In this document: positions 15,553-24,388 of the stretch, piece by piece
Layout of the letters: each line of letters opens with the position of its first letter
Numbering within the stretch: position 1 is the first letter of the stretch
NCBI RefSeq assembly: GCF_012971725.1
Contig: NZ_CP048833.1
Span: 3,348,001 to 3,412,000 of the forward strand
Origin: Pseudomonas multiresinivorans
GTDB lineage: Bacteria; Pseudomonadota; Gammaproteobacteria; Pseudomonadales; Pseudomonadaceae
Direction of reading: 5' to 3'
DNA: 64,000 nucleotides
Made by a program: the position numbers and the translations under genes
Notes under the pieces: generated by a model
Told to the model about the DNA's origin: nothing
Seen by the model: only the letters and a program-made list of their open reading frames with translations
Databases searched by the model: none

Positions 15553-16368
15553 ATGTCAGCCGCCATCCATCCCTACATCACCCAGCGCAATGCCCAGCCG
15601 GCCAGCGCCGACGACCTCGCGCCCCTGGCTTTCGCCGGCTATGCACATTTCACCGCCATGCAGGTGCGTGACGGCGGCATTCGCGGCCTGGACCTGCACC
15701 TGGAGCGCCTGCGCAACGCTTCGCAGCGGCTGTTCGGCCAGAGCCACTCCGATGAGGAGATTCGTGCCGCCTTGCGTAGCGCACTGGAGCAGGCGCCGGA
15801 AGACGTATCCCTGATGGCGACGGTCTACTCGCCCGCCGGGGAATTCACCGTTGCCGGCCCTGAGCATCGCCCCGAGCTGCTGGTGCGCACCGCACCGCCT
15901 TCGGATGGCCCGCAGGGGCCGCTGGCTCTCGCCATCGCCGGGCACGAACGGGTGCTGCCGGAGATCAAGCACGTCGGCGAGATCGCCAAGACCTGGTATC
16001 TGCGCGAAGCAGTCTCCGCCGGCTTCGACGATGCGGTGTTCACCGATCACCGCGGTCGTTTCAGCGAGGCGACCATCTGGAACCTGGCGTTCTGGGACGG
16101 TGAAACCGTGGTCTGGCCCAGGGCTCGGATGCTTACCGGCACCACCATGGGCATCCTCCAGCGGCAACTGGAACGGCAGGGCGTGCGCCAGGTCACCCGT
16201 GCCATCGACCAGCAGGACCTGCCGCGCCTCACCGGCGCCGTGGTGATGAACTCCTGGACGCCGGCGGTACCGGTGAGCCGCATTGGTGATGTTGAGATCC
16301 CGCCGGCGCCGGAGTTCGTCGAGTTGCTGCGCAGCGCCTTTGAGGCCGAGCCGCGTGTTCAGCCCTGA
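15553..16368 (+). CDS. Class IV (branched-chain/D-amino acid/ADC lyase-type) PLP aminotransferase
   Basis: A 271-residue fold-type IV PLP enzyme. Visible hallmarks are the N-terminal FAGYAHFTAMQVRDGGIRGL, HLERLRNASQRLFG, the likely PLP lysine in EIAKTWYLREAVSAGFDDAV, and FSEATIWNLAFWDGETVVWP where class IV enzymes have E-x-x-x-x-N. TGTTMGILQRQL follows. Substrate class (D-amino acids, aminodeoxychorismate or branched-chain amino acids) cannot be told. It is divergent from a LysR gene and convergent with the hydantoinase gene. Its regulator is thus separate from the RpiR gene of the neighbouring operon. Confidence 0.85.
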   Translation: MSAAIHPYITQRNAQPASADDLAPLAFAGYAHFTAMQVRDGGIRGLDLHLERLRNASQRLFGQSHSDEEIRAALRSALEQAPEDVSLMATVYSPAGEFTVAGPEHRPELLVRTAPPSDGPQGPLALAIAGHERVLPEIKHVGEIAKTWYLREAVSAGFDDAVFTDHRGRFSEATIWNLAFWDGETVVWPRARMLTGTTMGILQRQLERQGVRQVTRAIDQQDLPRLTGAVVMNSWTPAVPVSRIGDVEIPPAPEFVELLRSAFEAEPRVQP

Positions 16369-16391
16369 GGACCCTCGCGGCGAAATTCGCT

Positions 16392-17852
16392 TCAGATGGG
16401 TAGCAGGTCGCTGCGTTGGCGATGCCGTGCCGGCGCTGGCCGGTCGCAGCGCAGGAACCGGCCGCGCCCTGACTGCAGGCGAGGTTGACCATCGAACACA
16501 ACCTCGCCACGCGACAGCGTGAGCGCAGGCCAGGCCCGCAGGCGCATGCCCTCATACGGCGTGTAGTCGACGTTGTGGTGCAACATCTGATTATCCAGAC
16601 GCAGGTCCAGGCCGTCGTTCCAGATCACCAGGTCGGCGTCGGCACCCACGGCGATAGTGCCCTTGCGTGGCGCAAGCCCATAGAGCTGCGCCGCATTGCT
16701 GGAGGTCAGAGCAACGAACTGCTGCGCAGTGATGCGACCTGTCAGGACACCTTCGGACCAGAGCAGCGGCATGCGCGTTTCCACGCCGGGAATGCCGTTG
16801 GCGATGCGTTCGAACGAGACGTCCTCGCCGAGGGCTCGCTTGCCGTCCGGGCCGTCGTAGCAGAAGGGCGCATGATCGGAGGAGAACACCTCGAAAGTGC
16901 CATTCTGCAAAGCTGTCCAGATCACCGACTGGTTCGCCGCATCGCGCGGTGGCGGGCTGCAGATGCATCTGGCCCCCTCGAAGCTGTCGTCGCAGCCCAG
17001 CGCTTCGGCGGTGAGGAACAGATACTGTGGGCAGGTCTCGGCATACACGCGCAGGCCCTGGCCCTGCGCCCGGCGAATCTGCTCGATGGCTTCGCGACCG
17101 GAGACGTGGACGATGAGGATGGGAACGTCCACCAGTTCAGCCAGCGCGATGGCACGGTGCGTGGCTTCGCGCTCCACCAGCATCGGCCGCGAAGTCGCAT
17201 GGTAGCGAGGCGCCGTGCGTCCGGCCGCAAGCAGGCGCTCGGTCAGCCAGCCGATGCAGTCGCTGTTTTCAGCGTGCAGCATGACCATTGCGCCGTGCTC
17301 ACGCGCGACGCTGAGGGTCTCGAGAATCTGTCGGTCGTCGAGCTTGAGCGCGTCATAGGTCATGTAGATCTTGAAAGAGCTGTAGCCTTCTTCGATCAGC
17401 GTGGGTAACTCATCGCGCAGCACCGTTGGCGTGGGATCGGTCACGATCAGGTGGAAGGCATAGTCGATAACTGCCTTTCCGTTGGCGCGGTGGTGGTAGT
17501 CCTCCACTGCGGCTCGCAACGACTGGCCCTTCTGCTGGCAGGCGAAGGGGATCACACAGGTGGTGCCGCCACAGGCTGCCGAACGCGTGCCACTGAGAAA
17601 GTCGTCGGCCATTCGCGAGCCATCGCCGGTAGGCTGGTCGAAATGCACATGACTGTCGATGCCACCGGGTGTTACGTAGCGCCCGGCGGCATCAACTTCG
17701 GATCTGCCCGCTGGCAGGTCCAGGCCCAGCGCGACGATGCTCCCGTCTCGCACAGCGATGTCGCAGGAAAACTCGTCAGCGGCCGTCACTGCCCGTGCAT
17801 TGCGAATGACCAGGTCGAACGGCGTAGTGCTTCCAGCGCCGGAGCCGGGCAT
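16392..17852 (-). CDS. hydA: Dihydropyrimidinase / D-hydantoinase family amidohydrolase
   Basis: Zinc amidohydrolase that opens cyclic ureides (dihydropyrimidines, hydantoins). The 486-residue protein has the metal ligands in GGIDSHVHFDQP (His-x-His, about residue 67), a carboxylated lysine in SSFKIYMTYDAL near 158, histidines in VMLHAENSD and ILIVHVSG and the aspartate in SSDHAPF. The C-terminus shows APRKGTIAVGADADLVIWN and HHNVDYTPYEGM, diagnostic of dihydropyrimidinases. It is the last gene of a run, 1 bp after the PuuE-like gene, so translation is probably coupled. A true pyrimidine pathway would also need dihydropyrimidine dehydrogenase (PydA/PydX), which is absent here. Confidence 0.9.
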   Translation of the reverse strand: MPGSGAGSTTPFDLVIRNARAVTAADEFSCDIAVRDGSIVALGLDLPAGRSEVDAAGRYVTPGGIDSHVHFDQPTGDGSRMADDFLSGTRSAACGGTTCVIPFACQQKGQSLRAAVEDYHHRANGKAVIDYAFHLIVTDPTPTVLRDELPTLIEEGYSSFKIYMTYDALKLDDRQILETLSVAREHGAMVMLHAENSDCIGWLTERLLAAGRTAPRYHATSRPMLVEREATHRAIALAELVDVPILIVHVSGREAIEQIRRAQGQGLRVYAETCPQYLFLTAEALGCDDSFEGARCICSPPPRDAANQSVIWTALQNGTFEVFSSDHAPFCYDGPDGKRALGEDVSFERIANGIPGVETRMPLLWSEGVLTGRITAQQFVALTSSNAAQLYGLAPRKGTIAVGADADLVIWNDGLDLRLDNQMLHHNVDYTPYEGMRLRAWPALTLSRGEVVFDGQPRLQSGRGRFLRCDRPAPARHRQRSDLLPI

Positions 17853-17853
17853 G

Positions 17854-18750
17854 TCAGGAACGCTCCAGCCAGGCTCGGGCGATCTGCTCGCGGGTGGTGA
17901 ACCAGACGTCGCTGTGCTGTTGTGCGTACTCGATGAAACGCTTGATCGCCATTACCCGGCCCGGGCGGCCGACCATGCGTGGATGCAAGCCGATGGAGAG
18001 CATGCGCAGTCCCTGAGCTGATTCCTCGTAGAGCACATCGAAGCTTTCCTTCATGTATTCGAGGAAGTCGGAGGCCTGATTCAGTCCCGGCGTGTTCCAG
18101 TAACGGAAATCGTTGACGTCCGAGGTGTAGGGCACCACGAGGTGACGTTTTCCCTCGACTTCGACGAAGTACGGCACATCATCGTTGTAGGCGTCCGAGT
18201 CATAGAGGAATCCGCCTTCTTCGGCGACCAGGCGACGGGTATGCACACTGGCGCCATAGCGGCAGTACCAACCCACTGGGCGCTTGCCGCAGGTACGCTC
18301 GAATGACTCGATGGCCAGGCGGATGTGTTCACGCTCTTGGGCTTCGCTCAGGCGGAAGACTTCTTCCCAGCGATACCCGTGGCTGCATATTTCGTGGCCG
18401 AGCTCGACGGCGGCGCGAGCGACGTCGGGGTTCTGCTCGAAGGCGAGGGCACAGGCGTGAAACGTGGCAGGTACGTCGGCCGCCTGCAGGATATCCAGGA
18501 TGCGCCAGATGCCCACCCGCGAGCCGTATTCGTACATCGACTCCATGGCAAGGTTGCGCACGCCGGGCGGGCACTGATAGCTGCCCCATTCGGTCATCGA
18601 CTCCTGGTCCGGATCGCCCATGGCCAGGGAACGCTCGGAGCCCTCTTCGTAGTTGATCACCAGGCTGATCGCCAGGCGTGCGCCGTTCGGCCAGCGCCCG
18701 GTGGGGCGCTGGCGGCCATAGCCGACAAGATTGCGGGCAGGGTTGCTCAT
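17854..18750 (-). CDS. puuE: PuuE-like polysaccharide-deacetylase-fold amidohydrolase (allantoinase family)
   Basis: A 298-residue NodB-fold hydrolase of the PuuE group, known for metal-independent allantoinase. Family features: GYGRQRPTGRWPNGARLAIS, VINYEEGSERS, EYGSRVGIWRILDIL, DVPATFHACALAFEQNP, EICSHGYRWEE, WYCRYGASVHTRRLV, FLYDSDAYNDDVPYF, MLSIGLHPRMVGRPGR and FTTREQIARAW. It lies next to a hydantoinase, a second cyclic-ureide hydrolase, and no uricase or other purine gene is in the window. The substrate may therefore differ from allantoin. Confidence 0.85.
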   Translation of the reverse strand: MSNPARNLVGYGRQRPTGRWPNGARLAISLVINYEEGSERSLAMGDPDQESMTEWGSYQCPPGVRNLAMESMYEYGSRVGIWRILDILQAADVPATFHACALAFEQNPDVARAAVELGHEICSHGYRWEEVFRLSEAQEREHIRLAIESFERTCGKRPVGWYCRYGASVHTRRLVAEEGGFLYDSDAYNDDVPYFVEVEGKRHLVVPYTSDVNDFRYWNTPGLNQASDFLEYMKESFDVLYEESAQGLRMLSIGLHPRMVGRPGRVMAIKRFIEYAQQHSDVWFTTREQIARAWLERS

Positions 18751-18811
18751 CCAGAGTTACTCCTGGCAGCGGCCACAGGGCCGCACCGTGAAAAGTGAAA
18801 ATAAGGGGGGG

Positions 18812-19687
18812 TCAGCAGTCGATGTCTTCGAGTACCTGATGATCGATACTGCCGTCCGGAGCCTGGCGGTCCCTGAAGGCCAGGCCCATCGCCAGTGTCT
18901 GCGCCACGCAGAACGATGCGGTCAGTGAGCGGAAGCCGAGCAATTCGGCGTCGCTGACTTCAATCAGCACACAAGCCCCCTGGGCGATCGGGCTGAGCAG
19001 GCTGTCAGTGATTGCCAATACCCTGGCACCGGCGGCAAGCGCCTGCTGGCAGGCCTCGACGGTGTCGCTGGCATAGGGCGGGAAGCTGACCGCCACCAGC
19101 ACGTCGTCGCTGCGAACCGCGGCGACCTGTTCGCGCAGCGTTCCGCCGAAACCGCCGATATGCACCGATGGACGGCCACCGCGGCTGATGGCATAGCTCA
19201 GATAGCTGGCCACTGGAAGGGAGCGGCGCATACCGATCACGAAGGCGGTGCGGGAGCTTTGCAGCAGCTCGATGGCCTCTTCGATGGCGGCTTGCTGCGT
19301 GCCTTCGGCCAGGTGTTCGAGCGAGACGATATTGGCGCGACTGAACTCGCGCAGGATGCCGCCGACATCGGTTGGATCCTCCAGCAGCTGTTCGCCCTTG
19401 TGGTGGCGAATGCGCTCGCTGAAGCTGCCTTGGCCAGCTTGCTGCAAAGGCTCCTTGAAGAGCTTCTGCAGTTCGCTGAAGCCATTGAAACCCAGAGCCT
19501 TTGCCAGACGGATGAAGGCCGTTGAAGCGATGCCCGATTGCTCGCTGAGCGCCGCGACGGTATTGAGCGCGACGTCATGGGGATGATCGGTCAGGTAACG
19601 TGCGGCATCGCGCATGCGCTGGGTAAGGTCGGCCTGCTGGGCGACGATGGCGGCACGCAGTTGCGTGAGATTCTTCGGGGCAGACAT
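18812..19687 (-). CDS. RpiR/MurR-family transcriptional regulator
   Basis: A 291-residue regulator with the N-terminal RpiR HTH (residues about 15-85, AARYLTDHPHDVALNTVAAL, IASTAFIRLAKALGFNGFSE) and a C-terminal SIS domain (about 130-265, AFVIGMRRSLPVASYLSYAI, DDVLVAVSFPPYASDTVEAC). SIS domains usually bind phosphosugars, but RpiR proteins also regulate amino-acid and ureide catabolism. It lies inside the operon, between the PuuE-like and class V genes, and probably controls it, perhaps through the inverted repeat at 23335-23360. Confidence 0.9.
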   Translation of the reverse strand: MSAPKNLTQLRAAIVAQQADLTQRMRDAARYLTDHPHDVALNTVAALSEQSGIASTAFIRLAKALGFNGFSELQKLFKEPLQQAGQGSFSERIRHHKGEQLLEDPTDVGGILREFSRANIVSLEHLAEGTQQAAIEEAIELLQSSRTAFVIGMRRSLPVASYLSYAISRGGRPSVHIGGFGGTLREQVAAVRSDDVLVAVSFPPYASDTVEACQQALAAGARVLAITDSLLSPIAQGACVLIEVSDAELLGFRSLTASFCVAQTLAMGLAFRDRQAPDGSIDHQVLEDIDC

Positions 19688-19716
19688 AAGAGGCTCGGTC
19701 AGGTGGAGGACGTCGA

Positions 19717-20982
19717 TCAGCGCAGGCGATCGAGCGCGCAGTCGAGATGGTCGACCAGCCGGTCGATCTCCTCGACGGTGTTGTAGTGGGCAATCGAAAC
19801 CCGCACCACTCCGCCATGCTGCGCCAGCCCGAGATGTTCGATCAGGCGACGGGCGTAGAAGTCGCCGAAGCGAATGCCGATGCGGTGCTCGTCGATGGCG
19901 CGCACGATGCTTTCCGAGGATAGGCCGTCGGCAACGAAACTGATGGTAGGTACGCGCCCGCGGTCTTTCACCTGCGCCTTGCCGATAATACGCACCCCGG
20001 GCTTTTCGCGGAGGAACTGCAGCAGGCGCTCGGCCAGCAGGTCCTCCTGCTGCTCGAACGCGTCGAAAGCCGCCTGCATGATCTGCCGGGGGCTGCCCTG
20101 GGCGCCGAGCCGAGCGCCGATGTCCAGCAGGTAGTCGTTGATCCCGGCGCAGCCATGGGACAGCTCGTAGTTGAGGTTGCCTGGTTGCAGCTTGTAGGGC
20201 AGCACCTCACGGCCGATGAAGAAGTGATTCAGGCTCGGCAACTCGAGCAATGCGTCCCGCTGGCCCCAGAGCACGGCGAAATGCGGGCCGAACACCTTGT
20301 AGAAGCTGAATACGTAGTAGTCCGCCGCGCTGGCCTGGACATCCACCAGGCGGTGCGGCGCATAGGCGACGGCGTCGACGCACAGCTTGCCGCCGATCGC
20401 ATGGACACGCTGCGCGACCTCGGCTACCGGATTGACGCTACCCAGGATATTCGACGCATGGGTCATGCTGACGTAGCGGGTACGCGGGCTGAGCAGGCGG
20501 TCCAGGTCGGCCAGTTCCAGCTCCTGGCTGGCGCTGTCCACGTTCCAGAACTTCAGTGTTGCGCCGCGCTCTTCGGCCAGTCGCACCCAGGGGCCGATGT
20601 TGGCTTCGTGGTCACTGTTGGTGACGATGATTTCGTCGCCTGGCCCGACGCTCGGCGCCAGTGCGCGGCAGAGAATCTGCAGCAGGTGGGTGGTCGAGCC
20701 CCCCATGATCACTTCTTCGTGATGACGAGCGTTTATCAGTTGCGCGATGGCCCGGCGTGCTTCCAGGACCCGCTCGCCAGCCAGCGCCGAGCCACTGTAG
20801 GAGGCACCCAGTTGCACGCTGTTATTGAGCAGATAGTCTCGCACCCGGTCGGCGACGCGACCCAGCACGGCCGAACCACCGGCGTTATCGAGATAGGCGA
20901 AACCATCGGCCAGCATGGGGAACTGGGCGCGCACGTAATCCATGTCGAGCGCGTTATGACGAGGGGCAGAAGGCAGATTCAC
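19717..20982 (-). CDS. Class V aminotransferase (cysteine-desulfurase-like)
   Basis: A 421-residue PLP enzyme of fold type I. It shows FAYLDNAGGSAVLGRVADRV, GGSTTHLLQILCRAL, VTNSDHEANIGPWVRLAEER, THASNILGSVNPVAEVA, LCVDAVAYAPHRLVDVQA and the PLP-lysine segment YYVFSFYKVFGPHFAVLWG near residue 230. It resembles the cysteine-desulfurase-like family of unknown substrate rather than IscS/SufS, lacking the long cysteine loop near the C-terminus. In this operon it would act on an amino acid released from the imported compound, by desulfuration, epimerisation or transamination; which one is unknown. Confidence 0.85.
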   Translation of the reverse strand: MNLPSAPRHNALDMDYVRAQFPMLADGFAYLDNAGGSAVLGRVADRVRDYLLNNSVQLGASYSGSALAGERVLEARRAIAQLINARHHEEVIMGGSTTHLLQILCRALAPSVGPGDEIIVTNSDHEANIGPWVRLAEERGATLKFWNVDSASQELELADLDRLLSPRTRYVSMTHASNILGSVNPVAEVAQRVHAIGGKLCVDAVAYAPHRLVDVQASAADYYVFSFYKVFGPHFAVLWGQRDALLELPSLNHFFIGREVLPYKLQPGNLNYELSHGCAGINDYLLDIGARLGAQGSPRQIMQAAFDAFEQQEDLLAERLLQFLREKPGVRIIGKAQVKDRGRVPTISFVADGLSSESIVRAIDEHRIGIRFGDFYARRLIEHLGLAQHGGVVRVSIAHYNTVEEIDRLVDHLDCALDRLR

Positions 20983-20998
20983 GTCGGTGCTCCATTAT

Positions 20999-21733
20999 TC
21001 AGTGATGCAGAATGGCTTGGAGGAAAGCTTGGGTTCGCGCCTCACGGGGCTGGGTGAAGAATGCTTCGGGCTCGTTCTCTTCGACGATGCGCCCGCTTTC
21101 CATGAAGATCACCCGGTCGGCGACGCGCCGCGCAAAGCCCATTTCGTGGGTGACCACGATCATGGTCACACCCGTGCGGGCCAGTGCCTGCATGACATCC
21201 AGTACCTCGCCGACCATCTCGGGATCGAGGGCAGAGGTGGGTTCGTCGAACAGGATGACCTTCGGTTCCATCGCCATGGTGCGGGCGATTGCCACGCGCT
21301 GTTGTTGTCCTCCGGAAAGTTGCCCCGGCAGCTTGTGCGCGTGGCTGGCCATGCCGACCTTTTCCAGCAGCACCTGGGCACGAGCGTGGGCATCACGGCG
21401 CGACATCTTCCGTACACGGATCGGCGCCAGCGCCACGTTGTCCAGCACGCTCAGGTGCGGATAGAGATTGAAACCCTGGAACACCATGCCCACTTCGCTG
21501 CGGATATGCGCCAGGCGCGAGCCTGTCTCGACACGTTCGCCGGCCACCAGGATGTCGCCCTGCTGATAGTTCTCCAGCAGGTTGATGCAGCGGATCAGGG
21601 TGGACTTGCCGGAGCCGGAAGGCCCCAGGATCACCACCACTTCGCCTTCGACGACGTCGAGGTCGATGCCATACAGCGCCTGGAACTCGCCGTAGTGCTT
21701 GGACATGCGCTTGACCTGGATGATCGGCTTCAT
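20999..21733 (-). CDS. Polar amino acid ABC transporter ATPase
   Basis: A 244-residue ATPase of the GlnQ/HisP type. It has Walker A GPSGSGKST near residue 38, the Q-loop MVFQGFNLYPHLSVLDNV, signature LSGGQQQRVAIARTMAMEP, Walker B ILFDEPTSALDPEMVGEVL and switch VTHEMGFA. The start MKPIIQVKRMSKHYG is used because the longer frame belongs to the out-of-frame permease region. Its ATG overlaps the permease stop by 4 bp (ATGA), showing coupled translation. Confidence 0.95.
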   Translation of the reverse strand: MKPIIQVKRMSKHYGEFQALYGIDLDVVEGEVVVILGPSGSGKSTLIRCINLLENYQQGDILVAGERVETGSRLAHIRSEVGMVFQGFNLYPHLSVLDNVALAPIRVRKMSRRDAHARAQVLLEKVGMASHAHKLPGQLSGGQQQRVAIARTMAMEPKVILFDEPTSALDPEMVGEVLDVMQALARTGVTMIVVTHEMGFARRVADRVIFMESGRIVEENEPEAFFTQPREARTQAFLQAILHH

Positions 21734-22407
21734 GCTGCTTTGCTCCCGCTGTGATTGCGCTGCTCGACCCAGCTCACCAGTTGCACCAGCGGCAACAGCA
21801 GCAGCAGGTACATGACGGCGGCACCGACCAGGGGCGTCGGGTTGGCCGCCAGCGCCTGTGCCTGGGTCGCCTGCTTGAGCAGGTCCGGCATCGCTACCAC
21901 CGAGGCCAGCGCTGTGTCCTTCATCACGTTGATGCAGTTGCTGGTCATCGGTGGCATGACGATGCGCATTGCCTGCGGCAGGATCACGTCGCGCATGGTG
22001 TGGAAGAAGCCCATGCCCTGCGATGCAGCGGCCTCGAATTGGCCACGGGGGATGGCCTCGATGCCCGAGCGGAAGATTTCCGCGGCATAGGCGCAGGAAA
22101 CCATGGACAAGGCTGCGGTGGCCGCGGCGAAGGACGACAGGCGAATCCCCATGAAGGGCAGTGCGTAGTAGATCAGCACCAGCAGCACCAATAGCGGGAT
22201 TGAACGCAGCACATCGATATAGACGCGCGCCAGTGCGCGCAGCGGTGTGAGCGCGTAGAGCCGGATCATCGCCAGGGCCAGGCCGCCGACCAGGCCCAGC
22301 ACAATGCTGAGGATACCCAGCATGACCGTCACGCCCAGCCCACGCAGCATCACCGGCAGGGCATCGACGAAGACACCCCAGTTGAAGAAGGTATGTAGCA
22401 GTTCCAT
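21730..22407 (-). CDS. Polar amino acid ABC transporter permease
   Basis: A 225-residue inner-membrane permease of the HisMQ/GlnP type with about five hydrophobic segments (VMLGILSIVLGLVGGLALAM, LLVLLVLIYYALPFMG). The ATPase-contacting EAA loop is EAAASQGMGFFHTMRDVILP near residue 145. A single permease gene implies a homodimer. ATG 22407 is chosen as the start because its sequence MELLHTFFNWGVF leads directly into the first membrane segment. Confidence 0.93.
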   Translation of the reverse strand: MELLHTFFNWGVFVDALPVMLRGLGVTVMLGILSIVLGLVGGLALAMIRLYALTPLRALARVYIDVLRSIPLLVLLVLIYYALPFMGIRLSSFAAATAALSMVSCAYAAEIFRSGIEAIPRGQFEAAASQGMGFFHTMRDVILPQAMRIVMPPMTSNCINVMKDTALASVVAMPDLLKQATQAQALAANPTPLVGAAVMYLLLLLPLVQLVSWVEQRNHSGSKAA

Positions 22408-22463
22408 CGGGACTTCCTGAGCGAAGCGGCGCCGTTGGTTGCCGCCGCATGGCAGGGATGGTT

Positions 22464-23249
22464 TCAGCGAGGTGCGTCGACCACTTCCAGGGTGCTGGAG
22501 CCGGCAGTCGCATCGGCACCGAACCACTTCTTGTGCAGGTCGGCGATGAAACCGTCCTGCTTCATCGTGCTGATGATGTCGTTGAGCTGCGCGGAGGCCG
22601 GCCAGTTCTTCGCATGCATGATCGCGTAGCGCTCACCGGTTGGGATGTGCGCGACCACGGCATACTGTGGCTTGTCCTTGATGTAGTAGAGGACTGCGGG
22701 GATGTCGCTGATGTAGCCGTCGATTCGACCGGAGGCAAGATCGAGCATGGCCGGGGACAGGCCCTCGTAGCGCGATACATCGCCAAACTTGTACTGTGCG
22801 CTGTGCTGGCCGACCCACATGTCCCCCGTGGAGCCGGTATCGACGCCGACGACTTTGCCGGGGAGGTCGTCCAGGCTCTTGATGGAGGATGTCTTGAGCA
22901 CCGACAGGGATTGATCGCTGTCGTAGTACGGCTGGGCGAATCCAACTGACTCGAGGCGTTTGGGGGTGATGGTGATCGAGGAAATGGCCAGGTCCGCGCG
23001 CTGTGATTGAACGGCGCTGAAAAGGCCATTGAAGGGGATGTTGACGAACTCGACGGACTTGCCGGCGCGCTTGGCGGCTTCGCGTACGACGTCCACTTCG
23101 AAACCGACGATCTCACCCTTGGCATCCTGGAACTCCCAGGGCACGTTGCCGACGTTGGCGCCAACCGTCCAGTCAGCGGACCAGGCACAGGTGGCCCCGG
23201 TCGTGAAGGCTGCCGCCAGGGCTAAACCCGCTACACACTTTGCTTTCAT
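22464..23249 (-). CDS. Periplasmic amino-acid-type substrate-binding protein
   Basis: A 261-residue family-3 solute-binding protein with a signal peptide (MKAKCVAGLALAAAFTTGAT, then CAWSA). The body has PWEFQDAKGEIVGFEVDVVR, SAVQSQRADLAISSITITPK, RLESVGFAQPYYDSDQSL and KSLDDLPGKVVGVDTGSTGD, typical of polar amino-acid binders. It is the first gene of the run leading to the hydantoinase and is preceded by an AT-rich promoter region. It delivers the compound processed by the operon. Confidence 0.93.
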   Translation of the reverse strand: MKAKCVAGLALAAAFTTGATCAWSADWTVGANVGNVPWEFQDAKGEIVGFEVDVVREAAKRAGKSVEFVNIPFNGLFSAVQSQRADLAISSITITPKRLESVGFAQPYYDSDQSLSVLKTSSIKSLDDLPGKVVGVDTGSTGDMWVGQHSAQYKFGDVSRYEGLSPAMLDLASGRIDGYISDIPAVLYYIKDKPQYAVVAHIPTGERYAIMHAKNWPASAQLNDIISTMKQDGFIADLHKKWFGADATAGSSTLEVVDAPR

Positions 23250-23512
23250 TGCTGCTCCCCTCGTTCTTGTTTTGAAGAAGCCTGCGATCCCGTCTGAAGG
23301 AATCTGCAATCGAGGTTAAGCGTGTAAATCAAATAATTCAATAAGTAATTTTTCTGAATTAAATGGTTCCATTGTGGTGCGTTGTGCCTGTTTGCGGGGC
23401 AGCCGCCGCAAGCCTTCAGAGTCAGGCAGGACGTGCCCCGGAAGCCTCCCCCCGTCGGGGTTGCACCCGAATGCAGCAGGGTTCTGCAAGCAGTCCGTGT
23501 GCCCGTGCGCTC
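23250..23512. other. Promoter region of the binding-protein/hydantoinase operon and spacer
   Basis: The first 110 bp hold an unusually AT-rich stretch with an inverted repeat, the probable operon promoter. The remaining 150 bp up to the oxidoreductase gene end show no gene or clear terminator. Confidence 0.5.
23335..23360 (-). promoter_or_regulatory. Candidate RpiR operator upstream of the operon
   Basis: AATTCA (23335-23340) and TGAATT (23355-23360) form inverted half-sites 14 bp apart in an AT-rich stretch about 90 bp upstream of the binding-protein gene. Position and symmetry suit a dimeric regulator; the RpiR gene of the operon is the obvious candidate. Confidence 0.4.
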
Positions 23513-24289
23513 TCACTTCAGGTGCGCGTCGAAGCCGTTCGCCCGCGGGGCGATCTCATCGCGCAAGGTCAGCGCGGGAATCTGGTAATCGCCGCCGTTC
23601 TGCCGACGGAAGGGGATGGGCGTGGTGGTCTGGAGCGTGTCCAGGCGCTCGCCCAGCTCCCGTTCGATCTGCGCGTAGCGCTCGGTGTCGACGCGGCTGG
23701 TGCGGTAGACCAGGTACGGCGGCAGCACGTCGAAGCCGGGGTAGTACAGCATGCCGTGGTGGATCGGGAAGAGCAGGTCGTCGATCGGGCCGTTGATGCC
23801 GCGCGGGCTGTAGTGCGACTCCCAACCGCCGGTGGTGACCACCAGCATGGCGCGTTTGCCGGCAAGGTTGCCTTCGCCATAGCGGTCGCCCCAGCGGGCG
23901 TCGGAGTGCTCGCCGACGCCGTAGGCGAAGCCATAGGCGTATACCCGCTCGAACCAGCCTTTGAGGATTGCCGGCATGCTGAACCACCAGAGCGGGAACT
24001 GCAGGATCACGGTGTCGGCCCAGCGCAGCTTTTCCTGTTCGGCGGAGATGTCCGCGCTCTGCCGGCCAGCGGTGTAGGCGCGCTGGGAGTCCAGCGAGGG
24101 GTCGAAACGCGCTTCGGGATCGCGATCGAGGCTGTCGGAAGCGTCGATCGGGGCCTTCCAGTTCATCGCGTACAGGTCCGAGACCTGCACGGCATGGCCA
24201 GCATCCTGCAGGTGGCGCACGGCGAAGTCCTTCAGTGAGCCATTGAGCGAACGTGGTTCGGGGTGGGCGTAAACGATCAGTACGTTCAT
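23513..24289 (-). CDS. NAD(P)H-dependent flavodoxin-fold oxidoreductase (NQO1/MdaB-like)
   Basis: A 258-residue cytoplasmic flavoprotein probably reducing quinones or similar electrophiles. The start MNVLIVYAHPEPRSLNGSLK carries the FMN phosphate loop. Further features are WADTVILQFPLWWFSMPAIL, KGWFERVYAYGFAYGVGEHS, LVVTTGGWESHYSPRGINGP and DVLPPYLVYRTSRVD. It is divergent from a LysR gene, the usual arrangement for inducible quinone reductases. The frame could start at 24310, but MNVLIVYAHP is the natural family end. Confidence 0.92.
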   Translation of the reverse strand: MNVLIVYAHPEPRSLNGSLKDFAVRHLQDAGHAVQVSDLYAMNWKAPIDASDSLDRDPEARFDPSLDSQRAYTAGRQSADISAEQEKLRWADTVILQFPLWWFSMPAILKGWFERVYAYGFAYGVGEHSDARWGDRYGEGNLAGKRAMLVVTTGGWESHYSPRGINGPIDDLLFPIHHGMLYYPGFDVLPPYLVYRTSRVDTERYAQIERELGERLDTLQTTTPIPFRRQNGGDYQIPALTLRDEIAPRANGFDAHLK

Positions 24290-24388
24290 GAATGCCTTCC
24301 TGTGAGTCATCCGGTGAGAGGGGATGGGCGCAGGATGCGGATTGCCGGGGTATAGTGGAAATGAATAACCGGTATCCCAGGTATATCA

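Noticed and set aside
20999..22519. A 506-codon frame joining the ABC ATPase with upstream sequence.
   Set aside because: The N-terminal 260 codons are the permease gene read in the wrong frame; the ATPase starts at 21733 with an ATGA overlap.
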